A DNA stretch of 64,000 nucleotides from an uncultured Bacilli bacterium (GTDB lineage Bacteria; Bacillota_I; Bacilli_A; RF39; UBA660), in assembly GCA_947632085.1 (NCBI GenBank), contig CANRNY010000008.1, positions 1-64,000 of the forward strand, written 5' to 3'. Below are positions 1-8,472 of this stretch, in pieces; the stretch's first letter is position 1, and every line of letters starts with the position of its first letter. Below the pieces are notes generated by a model. It was not told where the DNA came from. It made no database searches and saw only the letters and a program-made list of their open reading frames with translations. The position numbers and the translations under genes are program-made.

Positions 1-33
1 GGAGAAATAGACCTAGAAAATATAGAAATTTAG
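1..33 (+). CDS. 3' end of an upstream gene (partial)
   Basis: Frame 1 reads ten sense codons and then TAG at 31-33, so the window probably opens in the tail of a gene. What follows is a small nuclease-like gene and hsdR, so hsdS or another restriction gene would be expected here, but ten residues cannot identify it. Confidence 0.4.
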   Translation, partial: GEIDLENIEI

Positions 34-35
34 TC

Positions 36-55
36 ATACAAATAGTTATTTGTAT
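36..55. repeat. 9-bp perfect inverted repeat, 2-nt spacer
   Basis: ATACAAATA, GT, TATTTGTAT form a perfect palindrome-like hairpin just after the partial gene and 17 bp before the next ATG. There is no T-run, so it is more likely a protein-binding site or mRNA hairpin than a terminator. A related sequence (AAATTTAGTCA followed by TTTGTAAA) recurs near 10150 before the first HEPN-like gene. Confidence 0.5.
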
Positions 56-72
56 TTGTAAAGGATAAAAGT

Positions 73-531
73 ATGGAATTAGAAAATATAAAAATTATAA
101 TAAACAAAGTTTTAAATGAATTTTATGAAAGAGATAGCGTTCTTGTTGATTATAATAGTTGTAGCAAATTAATATGTGAAAGAACAATATCAGCCCGTTT
201 AGCAATGTATCTTCAAAATGCATTTAAAGAATATGAAGTTGATTGTGAATATAATAAGCACATTAATGACATCAAAACAATTGATAATAAAAAAATATTT
301 CCAGATATTGTGATTCATAAAAGAAAAAACGATGAAGATAATTTAATTTGGATAGAATTAAAAAAATATAATAGTTATAAAAAATCAATCGATAATGATA
401 GAGAAAGATTAACAATTGTAACGAAAGAAAACTTTGATTTTAAATATCAATATGGAGTATTGATAATTATAAATCAAAATATAGATGATTGTATAATTGA
501 ATATTATAAAGATGGTAAACTTATAAAATGA
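73..531 (+). CDS. Small PD-(D/E)XK nuclease-like protein next to hsdR
   Basis: A 152-residue soluble protein with no membrane segment. Residues 77-97 show the order expected of a PD-(D/E)XK core: Pro77-Asp78 at the end of a strand, then about 16 residues on, Glu95-Leu-Lys97 in a second hydrophobic strand (IWIELKK). The helix before it (ERTISARLAMYL, residues 36-47) is like the conserved N-terminal helix of short restriction-endonuclease-like proteins. It ends 19 bp before hsdR and is probably cotranscribed with it. It may be an accessory nuclease carried inside a type I restriction operon. The nuclease fold is inferred from motif order only. Start: ATG after AAAGGATAAAAG. It ends in TGA. Confidence 0.55.
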   Translation: MELENIKIIINKVLNEFYERDSVLVDYNSCSKLICERTISARLAMYLQNAFKEYEVDCEYNKHINDIKTIDNKKIFPDIVIHKRKNDEDNLIWIELKKYNSYKKSIDNDRERLTIVTKENFDFKYQYGVLIIINQNIDDCIIEYYKDGKLIK

Positions 532-550
532 GAAAAGGAAGTGATTAATA

Positions 551-3500
551 ATGTTTAATGAAGAACAATTAGAAGATATGACAATGCAGTTATTATCTGA
601 ATTAGGATATGAATGTAAAAATGGATATGATATAGATAGAGACTATCATAGTGTTTTTCATGATGATACATTATTTAATGATATAGCTAATATTAATAGA
701 GATTTTACTGATGAACAAATAAATGAAGCTATTAAAACTATTAAAAGTTTAACTTATAATAACGTAGTTGAAGATAATAAAGAATTTACTAAATATTTAT
801 TACAAGGTATACCAGTAGAAATTAAAACAAATACCGGATATCAATATAAGAATGTTAAATTAGTAGATTTTGACAATATAAACAATAATCACTTCCAAGC
901 TATTAATCAATTTACAATTGTAGAATTTGAACAAAAAAGACCAGATATAATTGTTTTTGTTAATAGTATTCCTTTAGTCGTTATAGAACTTAAAACTGCT
1001 ACTGATGAAAATGTTAAGTTAGAAGATGCTTATAATCAATTATGGCGATATAGAGAAATGTCTATTCCAACATTATTTAGATATAATCAATTTTTAGTTA
1101 TAAGTGATGGTGTAACTGCTAAAGCAGGAACAATTACTAGTCCCTATAGTAGATTTAGTGATTGGAAAAAGATTGAAGATACAGATGAAGTTAAAGAAAA
1201 TATGGATACTCATATAACACTATTTAATGGAATGTTTAGAAAAGATAGATTATTAGATATAATCAATAACTATATTTTATATAGTAACGATTTTAAAATA
1301 CTATCTCAATATCATCAATATTTTGGTGTTAAAAAAGCTATTTTATCTACTGTTACAACTGGTACTAAAACTGGTAAAGCTGGTATAGTATGGCATACAC
1401 AAGGTTCAGGTAAATCATTTAGTATGGTATTCTATGCTGGTAATATGATAAAGATTTTATCTAATCCTACAATTGTTGTTGTAACAGATAGGAATGATTT
1501 AGATAATCAATTATATGAAACCTTTTATAAATGTTCGGATTATTTAAAACAAAAACCAGTTCAAGCAGATACAAGAAGTGATTTAAAAGAATTATTAAAA
1601 GATAGATTATCTGGTGGAATATTCTTTACAACACTCCAAAAATTTGAAGAAGAATCAGGCTTATTTTCAGATAGAAATGATATACTAGTTTTAGTTGATG
1701 AAGCACACAGAAGTCATTATGGTTTAGAAGCAACTATGAAACTTAATCTTGAAACTATGGAGGCATATAAAAAATATGGTACAGCCAAATATTTACATGA
1801 CGCTTTACCTAATGCTATTTATATTGGATTTACTGGAACTCCAGTAGAAACAAAAGATAAATCAACATCAGCAATCTTTGGTGATGTTATTGATACTTAC
1901 GATATGACTCAGGCTATAATGGATGGATCAACCGTTCCAATTTCTTATGAATCAAGAATGGCTAGAGTAGGTTTAAATCAAAAAATTCTTGATGAAATAG
2001 ATAGGTATTATGCTTATGTTGAAAACTCTGGAATTGCTGATGAAAATGCAATTAATAAATCAAAGCAAATGATGGCCAAAATATCACAAGTTATAGAAGA
2101 TCCAGATAGATTAGAATTAATTGTTAAAGACATTATTTCTCATTATGAAGAAAGAAAGAATATGAGTGCTAATCATGCTATGGTTGTTGCTTATTCCAGA
2201 AAAAGTGCTTATATAATGTATAAGAAATTTTTAGAATTGAGACCAGATTATGAAGATGTAGTTAATATGATAATAACTCCTAGTAACAAAGATCCTGAAG
2301 ATATGCAACAAGCTATTGGTACTAAAGGAGATAAAAAAGAACTTGAAAGAAGATTTAAAAGCGAGGAGCCAGAAGAAAAGTTCAAAATTGCTATAGTAGT
2401 GGATATGTGGCTTACTGGCTTTGATGTACCAAGTCTTGGAACTATGTATGTTGATAAACCAATGAAAGCCCATAACTTAATGCAAGCTATTGCTCGTGTA
2501 AATAGAGTATATAAAGATAAAAAAGGTGGATTAATTGTTGATTACATTGGTTTAAAAGGGTGGTTACTAGATGCTTTAAAAACATATACAACAAGAGATC
2601 AAAATAAAATTAAAGATACTGAAGAATTAGTAAATGTTTTATTAGATAAATTAGAAGTAATAGATAATATGTTTAATGAATTTGATTATTCAAGTTTTAA
2701 AGAATTAGATAATACCGGTAAATATAATTTAATTAGAGAAGCTGCTAACTTAATGCTAGTTAGTGAAGACACCAAAAAAAGATTTATGAAACATAGCCAA
2801 GATGTGAAAAATCTTTATACACTATGTAACGGAGTTATAAACGATAAAGAAAAAGATAAATGCTTGTTTATAATATCAGTTAAATCATTTATTTCTAAAA
2901 TAACTAATACAGGCAAATTGGATGTGTTGGAAATAAACCAAGCAGTTGGTAGAATGCTTGAAGAAGCCATAACAGAAGATGAATTATTAAATTTAGGAGA
3001 ATTAACTAAAAGTAAAAGTTTAGAATTATTAAGCGATACTATGATAGGAAAGCTTAGAGCTATGAAAGATAAAAATGTAGCTGCTGAAGTTTTATCTCGA
3101 GCTATTAAAACTTCAATTGGGGATATAGGTAAAATTAATTTAACATTACAAGAAAAATTCTCAACTAAATTTAATAAAATAGTAGATATGTATAATGAAC
3201 GAACAGATATAGCTGATATAGAAAAAGTTCTTGAAGAGATGATTAATCTTAAGAAAGAAATTGAAGAAGAACTTGCTAATGGTAATGAATATAACTTGTC
3301 TCCAGAAGAAAAAGCCTTCTTTGATGCGTTAGGAGCAGATCCTGAAATTAAGGAACTAATGAAAGATGAAACATTGGTACAAATAGCCAAAGAATTAGTT
3401 GATTTAATTAATGAAAACTTAACATTAGATGCTTTTAAAAGAGAAGATGCTAGAGCAAGAATTAGAAGTAATATTAGAAAATTACTTATTAAATATGATT

Positions 3501-3574
3501 ATCCACCAATAAAAAGAGAAGGGGCAGTAGAGCAAGTAATAAAGCAAGCTGAGTTAAAATATTCAAATAATTAA
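551..3574 (+). CDS. hsdR: Type I restriction endonuclease subunit R (HsdR)
   Basis: The motor and nuclease subunit of a type I restriction-modification complex, which translocates DNA with ATP and cuts far from the HsdS recognition site. In order: N-terminal nuclease domain with Pro131-Asp132 and Glu146-Leu-Lys148 (PD-(D/E)XK); superfamily 2 helicase with Walker A GSGKS at 285-289, DEAH at 383-386 and GFTGTP at about 427-431; helicase C domain with WLTGFDVPSLGTMYVDKPM and an arginine-finger segment (ARVNRVYKDKKGGLIVDYIG); and a long helical C-terminus that binds the methylase core. The 1007 residues are normal for the family and the gene looks intact. hsdM and hsdS are not in the window and should lie to the left. 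Start: ATG after GGAAGTGATTAATA. Confidence 0.95.
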   Translation: MFNEEQLEDMTMQLLSELGYECKNGYDIDRDYHSVFHDDTLFNDIANINRDFTDEQINEAIKTIKSLTYNNVVEDNKEFTKYLLQGIPVEIKTNTGYQYKNVKLVDFDNINNNHFQAINQFTIVEFEQKRPDIIVFVNSIPLVVIELKTATDENVKLEDAYNQLWRYREMSIPTLFRYNQFLVISDGVTAKAGTITSPYSRFSDWKKIEDTDEVKENMDTHITLFNGMFRKDRLLDIINNYILYSNDFKILSQYHQYFGVKKAILSTVTTGTKTGKAGIVWHTQGSGKSFSMVFYAGNMIKILSNPTIVVVTDRNDLDNQLYETFYKCSDYLKQKPVQADTRSDLKELLKDRLSGGIFFTTLQKFEEESGLFSDRNDILVLVDEAHRSHYGLEATMKLNLETMEAYKKYGTAKYLHDALPNAIYIGFTGTPVETKDKSTSAIFGDVIDTYDMTQAIMDGSTVPISYESRMARVGLNQKILDEIDRYYAYVENSGIADENAINKSKQMMAKISQVIEDPDRLELIVKDIISHYEERKNMSANHAMVVAYSRKSAYIMYKKFLELRPDYEDVVNMIITPSNKDPEDMQQAIGTKGDKKELERRFKSEEPEEKFKIAIVVDMWLTGFDVPSLGTMYVDKPMKAHNLMQAIARVNRVYKDKKGGLIVDYIGLKGWLLDALKTYTTRDQNKIKDTEELVNVLLDKLEVIDNMFNEFDYSSFKELDNTGKYNLIREAANLMLVSEDTKKRFMKHSQDVKNLYTLCNGVINDKEKDKCLFIISVKSFISKITNTGKLDVLEINQAVGRMLEEAITEDELLNLGELTKSKSLELLSDTMIGKLRAMKDKNVAAEVLSRAIKTSIGDIGKINLTLQEKFSTKFNKIVDMYNERTDIADIEKVLEEMINLKKEIEEELANGNEYNLSPEEKAFFDALGADPEIKELMKDETLVQIAKELVDLINENLTLDAFKREDARARIRSNIRKLLIKYDYPPIKREGAVEQVIKQAELKYSNN

Positions 3575-3606
3575 ATTAAATAATAGTTTTTTCTGTCGAT
3601 TTTTTG

Positions 3607-3612
3607 TATAAT
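3607..3612 (+). promoter_or_regulatory. Possible -10 box upstream of the PHP-ATPase gene
   Basis: TATAAT at 3607-3612 without a convincing -35. Transcription from here would start around 3619, so the hairpin at 3623-3644 would lie at the very 5' end of the mRNA. Confidence 0.4.
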
Positions 3613-3622
3613 AAAACCAATT

Positions 3623-3649
3623 AGATATCATTAATATGATATCTTTTTT
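3623..3649 (+). terminator. Terminator-like hairpin between hsdR and the PHP-ATPase gene
   Basis: AGATATCAT, loop TAAT, ATGATATCT, then TTTTT. A further helix, CCAATT (3617-3622) with AATTGG (3650-3655), could enclose it and pair the first bases of the GGAGG ribosome site (3654-3658). It may end the hsdR transcript, or it may act as a leader hairpin that hides the ribosome site of the next gene. Confidence 0.7.
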
Positions 3650-3664
3650 AATTGGAGGTAACAC

Positions 3665-5803
3665 ATGAAGATAGATTTTCATTGTCATACAAAAAAAACT
3701 AAATCAGATGAAGCAGATTCAAGGAATGTAATACCAGAATTATTTAAAGAAAAAATAATTTTAAGCGGGGTTAAAATTGTTGCAATTACGAATCATAATT
3801 TATTTGATATTGAACAGTATTATAAATTAAAAGAAACAGTAAAAGAATATTGTCAAGTATGGCCAGGTATTGAATTAGATGTTATAGGTAAAAGTCAAAC
3901 AGTTGGGCATTTGATTTTAATTTCTAATCCTGCGGATGTTGAAGAATTTTCTGATAAAATGAATGAAATATTAAAAGAATATACACCTGACAGTTTCAAT
4001 ATAAAAATTGATGAATTATATCAAAAAGTAAAATCACTGAATTTAATATATGTAGTACATTGTTTTAAAAAGAAAGAATTACCATTAAGTGATATAGAAG
4101 AATTTGAAAAAATAATGGATAATCCAAAGCGATTATTTAAAGAACCTAGTTCTCTAACTTCTATAACGGTTCTTCAGTCAAATAAACATCGAGTAATTGT
4201 TGGTACTGATGTTATTGATTGGAGTAAATATGAAAGTTATAATTTTGGAGAATTTAAGTTTGAATTAAATGATTTTTCCTCTTTTATAAAAATAATTGAA
4301 AAAGATAGAACTTTTTTGAAAGATTTAGTTGATGAAGAATTAAATGAAAACATTAAAGTTTATGGAAAATATGATACGCATGAATATCCATTTGTAATTC
4401 CTATTTATAACGATGTAAATATAATTTTTGGAGATAGAGGTAGTGGCAAAAGCGAAATTTTAAAGTCTTTAAATGAATATTACAAAATTGAAAAAAATGA
4501 AGATCCTGTTTTTTATGTTGGTGGCGATCAGGAAAATTGGTTTAAAAATCTTATTAAGGTAAAAGATGAAGATTTTAGCATTGAAAATTTTGATTCACTA
4601 GATGAAATGAGAGATGAAATAAAATTGATTGCTAATTTTATTGATACAACACCAACCAAAATAAAAAAATATGTTGATTATTTTCAAAATTCAAAATATA
4701 AAGCTAGTAAAGAAAGAATGAAATGTTTAGTAATATCAAAAAAGCATTTATTCAATTCTTATAACTACAACAATATTTATAATGAGTATAAAAAGATTGC
4801 TAATTTTTATAAAGATTATAAATTATTAAAAATAAAAAGTATATTATCTATTGAAGAGCAAAAAAAATTAGGCAGTTTGTTATTAAAATTAATTGAAGAA
4901 TCTTATAAAGAAGTATTAAAAGAGTGGATTAATCAATGGTCAGAATATTTATGTGATGATTTTGCAGGAAATATTCCTATTTATGTTTCAGAAAATGTTG
5001 GGGAACCTTCTCCACCAACTGAGACTGGTTTTGCAACATTTGCAAAAAATCGCTTAAAATTAAAAAAGACAGCATATGATATTCTTGATGTGTTAAAAAA
5101 TAAATCAAATAAAAAAGAAAATTACATTGGCAGTCTAGGCTCAAAAGGAAAAGTAATGTTATCTATTGATTATTCCTTTATTAATGCAGATAATAAAGAA
5201 ACAATTGATGCAAAAACATTAAATAACAATAAAACAGATTTAAAAAGTTTTATAACTAACTTACAAAAGATAATGCTATTTTGTATATCAGGAAATGTTA
5301 CAGAAGATATTATTAAAATAAAACAGCTTTATGATAAAGGAATAGATTCTATAAATGATTTTATTTCAGTAAAAAAAGAATTTCAAATCGATAAAAAGGG
5401 ATATACACCATCTAAAGGAGAAAATTCAATATTGGCACTTCAACATGAATTATTATCAAAAAAGGGTAAAAATATTTTTTTAATAGATGAACCTGATCTA
5501 AGTTTAGGTCATACTTATATAAATGATGTTATTGTTCCTTTATTTAAAGATATTGCAAAATCGCACAAAATACTAGTAGTTGCTACACACGATGCAAATA
5601 TAGCCGTTAGAACTAGGCCATTAAATAGTATTTTAAAAATTACTGATAATAATTGTTACAAGACATATGTAGGAAATATGTTTTCGAATATTCTTCAAAA
5701 TATTGAAAACGAGGATGATGAATTAAGTTGGAAAGAACAAAGCGTTAAATATTTAGAAGGTGGAGAAGCAGCATTTTCAGAAAGAGGTGATTTGTATGAA
5801 TAG
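3665..5803 (+). CDS. PHP phosphoesterase-ABC ATPase fusion, Ppl-like defence protein
   Basis: A 712-residue two-domain protein. The N-terminal PHP domain shows His6-x-His8 (FHCH), His44 (ITNHN), Glu70 (PGIELD), His132 (VVHCF) and Asp182 (GTDVIDW), the usual metal ligands of this phosphoesterase fold. An ABC/SMC-type ATPase follows, with Walker A GDRGSGKS at 256-263, a helical middle, a signature-like SKGENS segment near 580, Walker B/D-loop LIDEPDLSLG near 605-615, and an H-loop VVATHD. This is the layout of Ppl, a single-gene antiphage system (established knowledge, from systematic defence screens). The hsdR neighbour supports defence. The stop codon overlaps the start of a small gene by 8 nt, suggesting the two proteins are made together. 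Start: ATG after TTGGAGGTAACAC. Confidence 0.8.
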   Translation: MKIDFHCHTKKTKSDEADSRNVIPELFKEKIILSGVKIVAITNHNLFDIEQYYKLKETVKEYCQVWPGIELDVIGKSQTVGHLILISNPADVEEFSDKMNEILKEYTPDSFNIKIDELYQKVKSLNLIYVVHCFKKKELPLSDIEEFEKIMDNPKRLFKEPSSLTSITVLQSNKHRVIVGTDVIDWSKYESYNFGEFKFELNDFSSFIKIIEKDRTFLKDLVDEELNENIKVYGKYDTHEYPFVIPIYNDVNIIFGDRGSGKSEILKSLNEYYKIEKNEDPVFYVGGDQENWFKNLIKVKDEDFSIENFDSLDEMRDEIKLIANFIDTTPTKIKKYVDYFQNSKYKASKERMKCLVISKKHLFNSYNYNNIYNEYKKIANFYKDYKLLKIKSILSIEEQKKLGSLLLKLIEESYKEVLKEWINQWSEYLCDDFAGNIPIYVSENVGEPSPPTETGFATFAKNRLKLKKTAYDILDVLKNKSNKKENYIGSLGSKGKVMLSIDYSFINADNKETIDAKTLNNNKTDLKSFITNLQKIMLFCISGNVTEDIIKIKQLYDKGIDSINDFISVKKEFQIDKKGYTPSKGENSILALQHELLSKKGKNIFLIDEPDLSLGHTYINDVIVPLFKDIAKSHKILVVATHDANIAVRTRPLNSILKITDNNCYKTYVGNMFSNILQNIENEDDELSWKEQSVKYLEGGEAAFSERGDLYE

Positions 5804-6098
5804 TAAACGAGTTGATGTTGAATTAATTACAAATAATGAAAAAGAACTTTTAGTATTTAATTTTGATAATAAAATATATTTGGATTTAACTAGTGATGAT
5901 AGAGATAAATTAAAAGAATTTTTTCAACAACTATTAAAAGAAATATTAAACCAAGATATTGATTTGAATTTTGTAGAAACCGAAAGAAACGATTTATTTT
6001 ATGATGTTGCTAAAAAATATGTTGATCATCTAAAAGTCGAAATTGAATCAATAATAACTCAAAAATTAAATAAAATTGATTATGAAAGTGATGAGTAA
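5796..6098 (+). CDS. Small partner protein coupled to the PHP-ATPase
   Basis: A 100-residue acidic protein, mostly beta then helical, with no motif I recognise. The true start is ATG at 5796, behind AGAGGTG at 5784-5790. A longer reading from an upstream ATG at 5760 has no ribosome site. The start overlaps the end of the PHP-ATPase gene by 8 nt, and the next gene overlaps this one by 8 nt in the same way (ATG at 6091, stop at 6096-6098), which is typical of translationally coupled operons. It may modulate or target the ATPase; that is inference. There are no Cys residues and no membrane segment. Confidence 0.7.
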   Translation: MNSKRVDVELITNNEKELLVFNFDNKIYLDLTSDDRDKLKEFFQQLLKEILNQDIDLNFVETERNDLFYDVAKKYVDHLKVEIESIITQKLNKIDYESDE

Positions 6099-6475
6099 AA
6101 TAAAAAAACATTAAAAAATTTATATTTGATTTAATTACATCTTCTAATTCGTTATTTGAAAATCCATTTTATAATTATATTGCAATGTTTATTGTTGGAA
6201 GTATAGCATTTGTAATAGCTTGAAACTTAGTTGGAGCACCTGGTGTTAGAGGTGAATTAGGATTAATACTTCACTGGATAATAAGCTTTATTGCTTTTAT
6301 TATTACATGGTTTATTTTCTTTATACTAATAAGTAATATACTTTTTATCAAAAGCCATTGGCTTATATTGTTAATATGTGTTGTATTTTTAGCAATTATG
6401 TTTATACTTAATATTTCTGCTAAAAAACATCCTAACTCATTTTTGAATAAAAGATACTTTAATAATTTGTTATAA
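6091..6475 (+). pseudogene. Broken multi-pass membrane protein, third gene of the PHP-ATPase operon
   Basis: ATG at 6091 starts MSKIKKTLK. In the run of A around 6104-6118 the frame must shift to continue with KFIFDLITSS and a hydrophobic protein of about 127 codons ending at TAA 6473-6475. In this second frame a TGA at 6221-6223 replaces what looks like a Trp codon between VIA and NLVG. So there is one frameshift and one nonsense codon. Three or four hydrophobic segments are visible (about 6175-6220, 6270-6345, 6355-6415). The family is unassigned. Because TGA is a genuine stop elsewhere here, I read this as decay, not as a Trp codon. Confidence 0.7.
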
Positions 6476-6589
6476 ATGCTTATAAATTAAGACCAAAACC
6501 ACATTTTAAAAATTAAAAATGTCAATTGACTGTCCACCAAAAATGTGCTATTAAGGTAATATAGAAAAATTATAAATTAGTGTTTAAAA

Positions 6590-6613
6590 GGGGAGCAAAA
6601 ACTTCTCTTTTTT
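6590..6613 (+). terminator. Weak terminator
   Basis: GGGGAG, loop CAAAAA, CTTCTC (two G-U pairs), then six T. It lies in the 500-bp non-coding stretch between the broken membrane gene and the SIR2 gene. Confidence 0.45.
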
Positions 6614-6690
6614 CATGTGCTTTTTCTATAATTAAAAGAGAAAGGAAGTGATAAATTGTTGTATTAAAATTAAAAAAAAAAAATAAATAA

Positions 6691-6916
6691 ATTGAAGGTT
6701 GATAACAAAGTTATAAAAAACAAAACAGATGATTTAAAGTAATATAAAGAAAAAAAATCTTTAATTAATATGGAAAGTCCTATGAGAAAACTGGTGCAAA
6801 CTATCATTGATAAAATAGTTATAGACAAAGATAAAAATATTGAAATAATTTACAAATTTAGCATATTAAATAATATGCAATTAACTTTACTCAATTTAGA
6901 ATCAAGTGATACATAG
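6691..6916 (+). pseudogene. Remnant of the C-terminus of a large serine recombinase
   Basis: In one frame the DNA reads LINMESPMRKLVQTIIDKIV and then IDKDKNIEIIYKFSIL before TAG at 6914-6916. This pattern (helix, then 'I.KIVID.D..IEI.YKF') is the usual end of large serine recombinases of integrative elements. Upstream the same frame has a TAA at 6740-6742 and low-complexity sequence, and the catalytic domain is absent. It is a relic of the element that may have brought the surrounding genes. The rest of 6476-6982 shows only this and the weak terminator at 6590. Confidence 0.55.
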
Positions 6917-6982
6917 TAAAAAATAAAATATTTATGCTATTATATTGTTAATAAAAAAAACAGGTGATTGAGGTGAATCAAT

Positions 6983-8347
6983 ATGGATAATAAAAGATAC
7001 AAAAAAGAATGTCAATGTGCATTTTGTGGTAATAATAATTTTGAAATACCAAGTGATATTATAAAAGCAATTAAAGACGATAATATTGTTATATTTGCAG
7101 GTGCTGGTATAAGTACAGAAGGAAAAAACGTATATAAATCTACTTTATATTCAGAAATTAATGATGAATTAGGAGAAAACTATGATAATACTTTTCCACA
7201 ATTGATGACCAAATATTGTGATAGACCTAATGGAAGAAGAAATTTAATTAATAGAATAATAGAGAGATTTGAATATTATAAATCATTTTCTGAAATTGAT
7301 AATATAATGAAACAATTTTTTAATCCTTTAGCAGATATTTATAGCATAAAAGAAATAATAACTACAAATTGGGATAGACAGTTTGAAGAAAAATGTAATT
7401 GTATGCCTGTAGTATATAACGATGATATTCCTTTGTTGGATGATAAAAGAAGGAAAGTATATAAAATACATGGAAGCATAGATAATATTAGTACGCTAAT
7501 AATGACAGAATCGGATTATGAACGTTGTTATAATGAATTAAGAGAAAATTTAATCGGAGGAAGAGTTAAGGATTTATTAAGTAGGAAAACCGTTGTTTTT
7601 ATAGGATATTCTTTGGAAGACGAAGATTTTAAAAAAATATGGCAATTTATTGATGAAAAATTAGGGGATTTAAAACCACATTTTTATATAGTATCTCCAG
7701 ATGAAAATATGATTGAAAAACTAAAAAATAAAAATGTAACAGTTATTAATACTATTGGCTCAAATTTTATCGAAAAAATAAGACAACAATTAATAGAAGA
7801 AAAATATTTGTTAGATTCTGATATATTATATAATGTTGCCTCAACAACATTATCATTAGCTCTTAATATGCATAGTAAAACAAATACAATGATGAGAAAA
7901 GAAAAGAATCCATTATTAATATATTCTATATCTTTTCAAGATGGTATAATTCATTCGTTGAAAAGAATTTTATCTAGAAAAAGTAGTGGAGAATATTTAA
8001 ATCCAAATTTCCTATATAATTCTATAGAATCTTACTTTTATTTATCTGAAAATTATATGAAAGAAGGTAAGCCATTTGATGCTGCTTATTTAATGGGATA
8101 TGCACATGCTATGGATTTTGTATTTTATTTATATGAATGTATTTATAATAAAGAACCGCTAGACACAAATAATGTTATCAGTTTATATTATTTGCCTAAA
8201 AAAAACATGTATAATAACTTAAAAGAATTTCAAGAGAATTTAGTAAATTATAAAACTAAAAAATATATAAACATTGCAAAAAAAATATTAGAAGAATTAG
8301 GGAATTATGATTATAAATTTGATATACATCATCCACCATTTTTATGA
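6983..8347 (+). CDS. SIR2-domain protein, probable NAD-consuming defence effector
   Basis: A 454-residue protein. Residues 10-15 hold CQCAFC, a possible metal-binding cluster. The SIR2 fold follows: GAGIS at 40-44, TTNWD at 127-131 (the Asn/Asp that holds the ribose), His163 in KIHGSID as catalytic base, and VFIGYSLEDEDF near 205-216. The C-terminal 200 residues are helical and unassigned, as in SIR2 effectors where this part senses infection or assembles. SIR2 proteins in such islands usually deplete NAD+ and cause abortive infection (established for DSR, Thoeris ThsA and others). Neighbouring genes are not ThsB, HerA or Argonaute, so this looks like a stand-alone effector. Start: ATG 7 nt after GAGGTG. 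It ends in TGA. Confidence 0.85.
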   Translation: MDNKRYKKECQCAFCGNNNFEIPSDIIKAIKDDNIVIFAGAGISTEGKNVYKSTLYSEINDELGENYDNTFPQLMTKYCDRPNGRRNLINRIIERFEYYKSFSEIDNIMKQFFNPLADIYSIKEIITTNWDRQFEEKCNCMPVVYNDDIPLLDDKRRKVYKIHGSIDNISTLIMTESDYERCYNELRENLIGGRVKDLLSRKTVVFIGYSLEDEDFKKIWQFIDEKLGDLKPHFYIVSPDENMIEKLKNKNVTVINTIGSNFIEKIRQQLIEEKYLLDSDILYNVASTTLSLALNMHSKTNTMMRKEKNPLLIYSISFQDGIIHSLKRILSRKSSGEYLNPNFLYNSIESYFYLSENYMKEGKPFDAAYLMGYAHAMDFVFYLYECIYNKEPLDTNNVISLYYLPKKNMYNNLKEFQENLVNYKTKKYINIAKKILEELGNYDYKFDIHHPPFL

Positions 8348-8399
8348 AAACTACTACAAATTAATTATCGTCAGGAGATACAGCTATGTATTTTTTAAA

Positions 8400-8431
8400 A
8401 GCAATGTTAATAAACTAACATTGCTTTTTTT
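8400..8431 (+). terminator. Rho-independent terminator after the SIR2 gene
   Basis: AGCAATGTTA, loop ATAAAC, TAACATTGCT, then T-run; a strong 10-bp stem. Confidence 0.9.
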
Positions 8432-8472
8432 ATATGAAATAACTATAATATTGGCAAAGAAGAGTGGTACTT

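Noticed and set aside
2815-3390. Long open frame opposite hsdR
   Set aside because: Antisense shadow of a certain gene with Ser/Ile-rich, shuffled composition.
6221-6223. TGA in place of Trp in the broken membrane gene, suggesting TGA is read as Trp
   Set aside because: TGA ends several sound genes (529-531, 8345-8347, 10807-10809, 22587-22589), TGG is used for Trp throughout, and the same gene also has a frameshift. Decay is the simpler reading.
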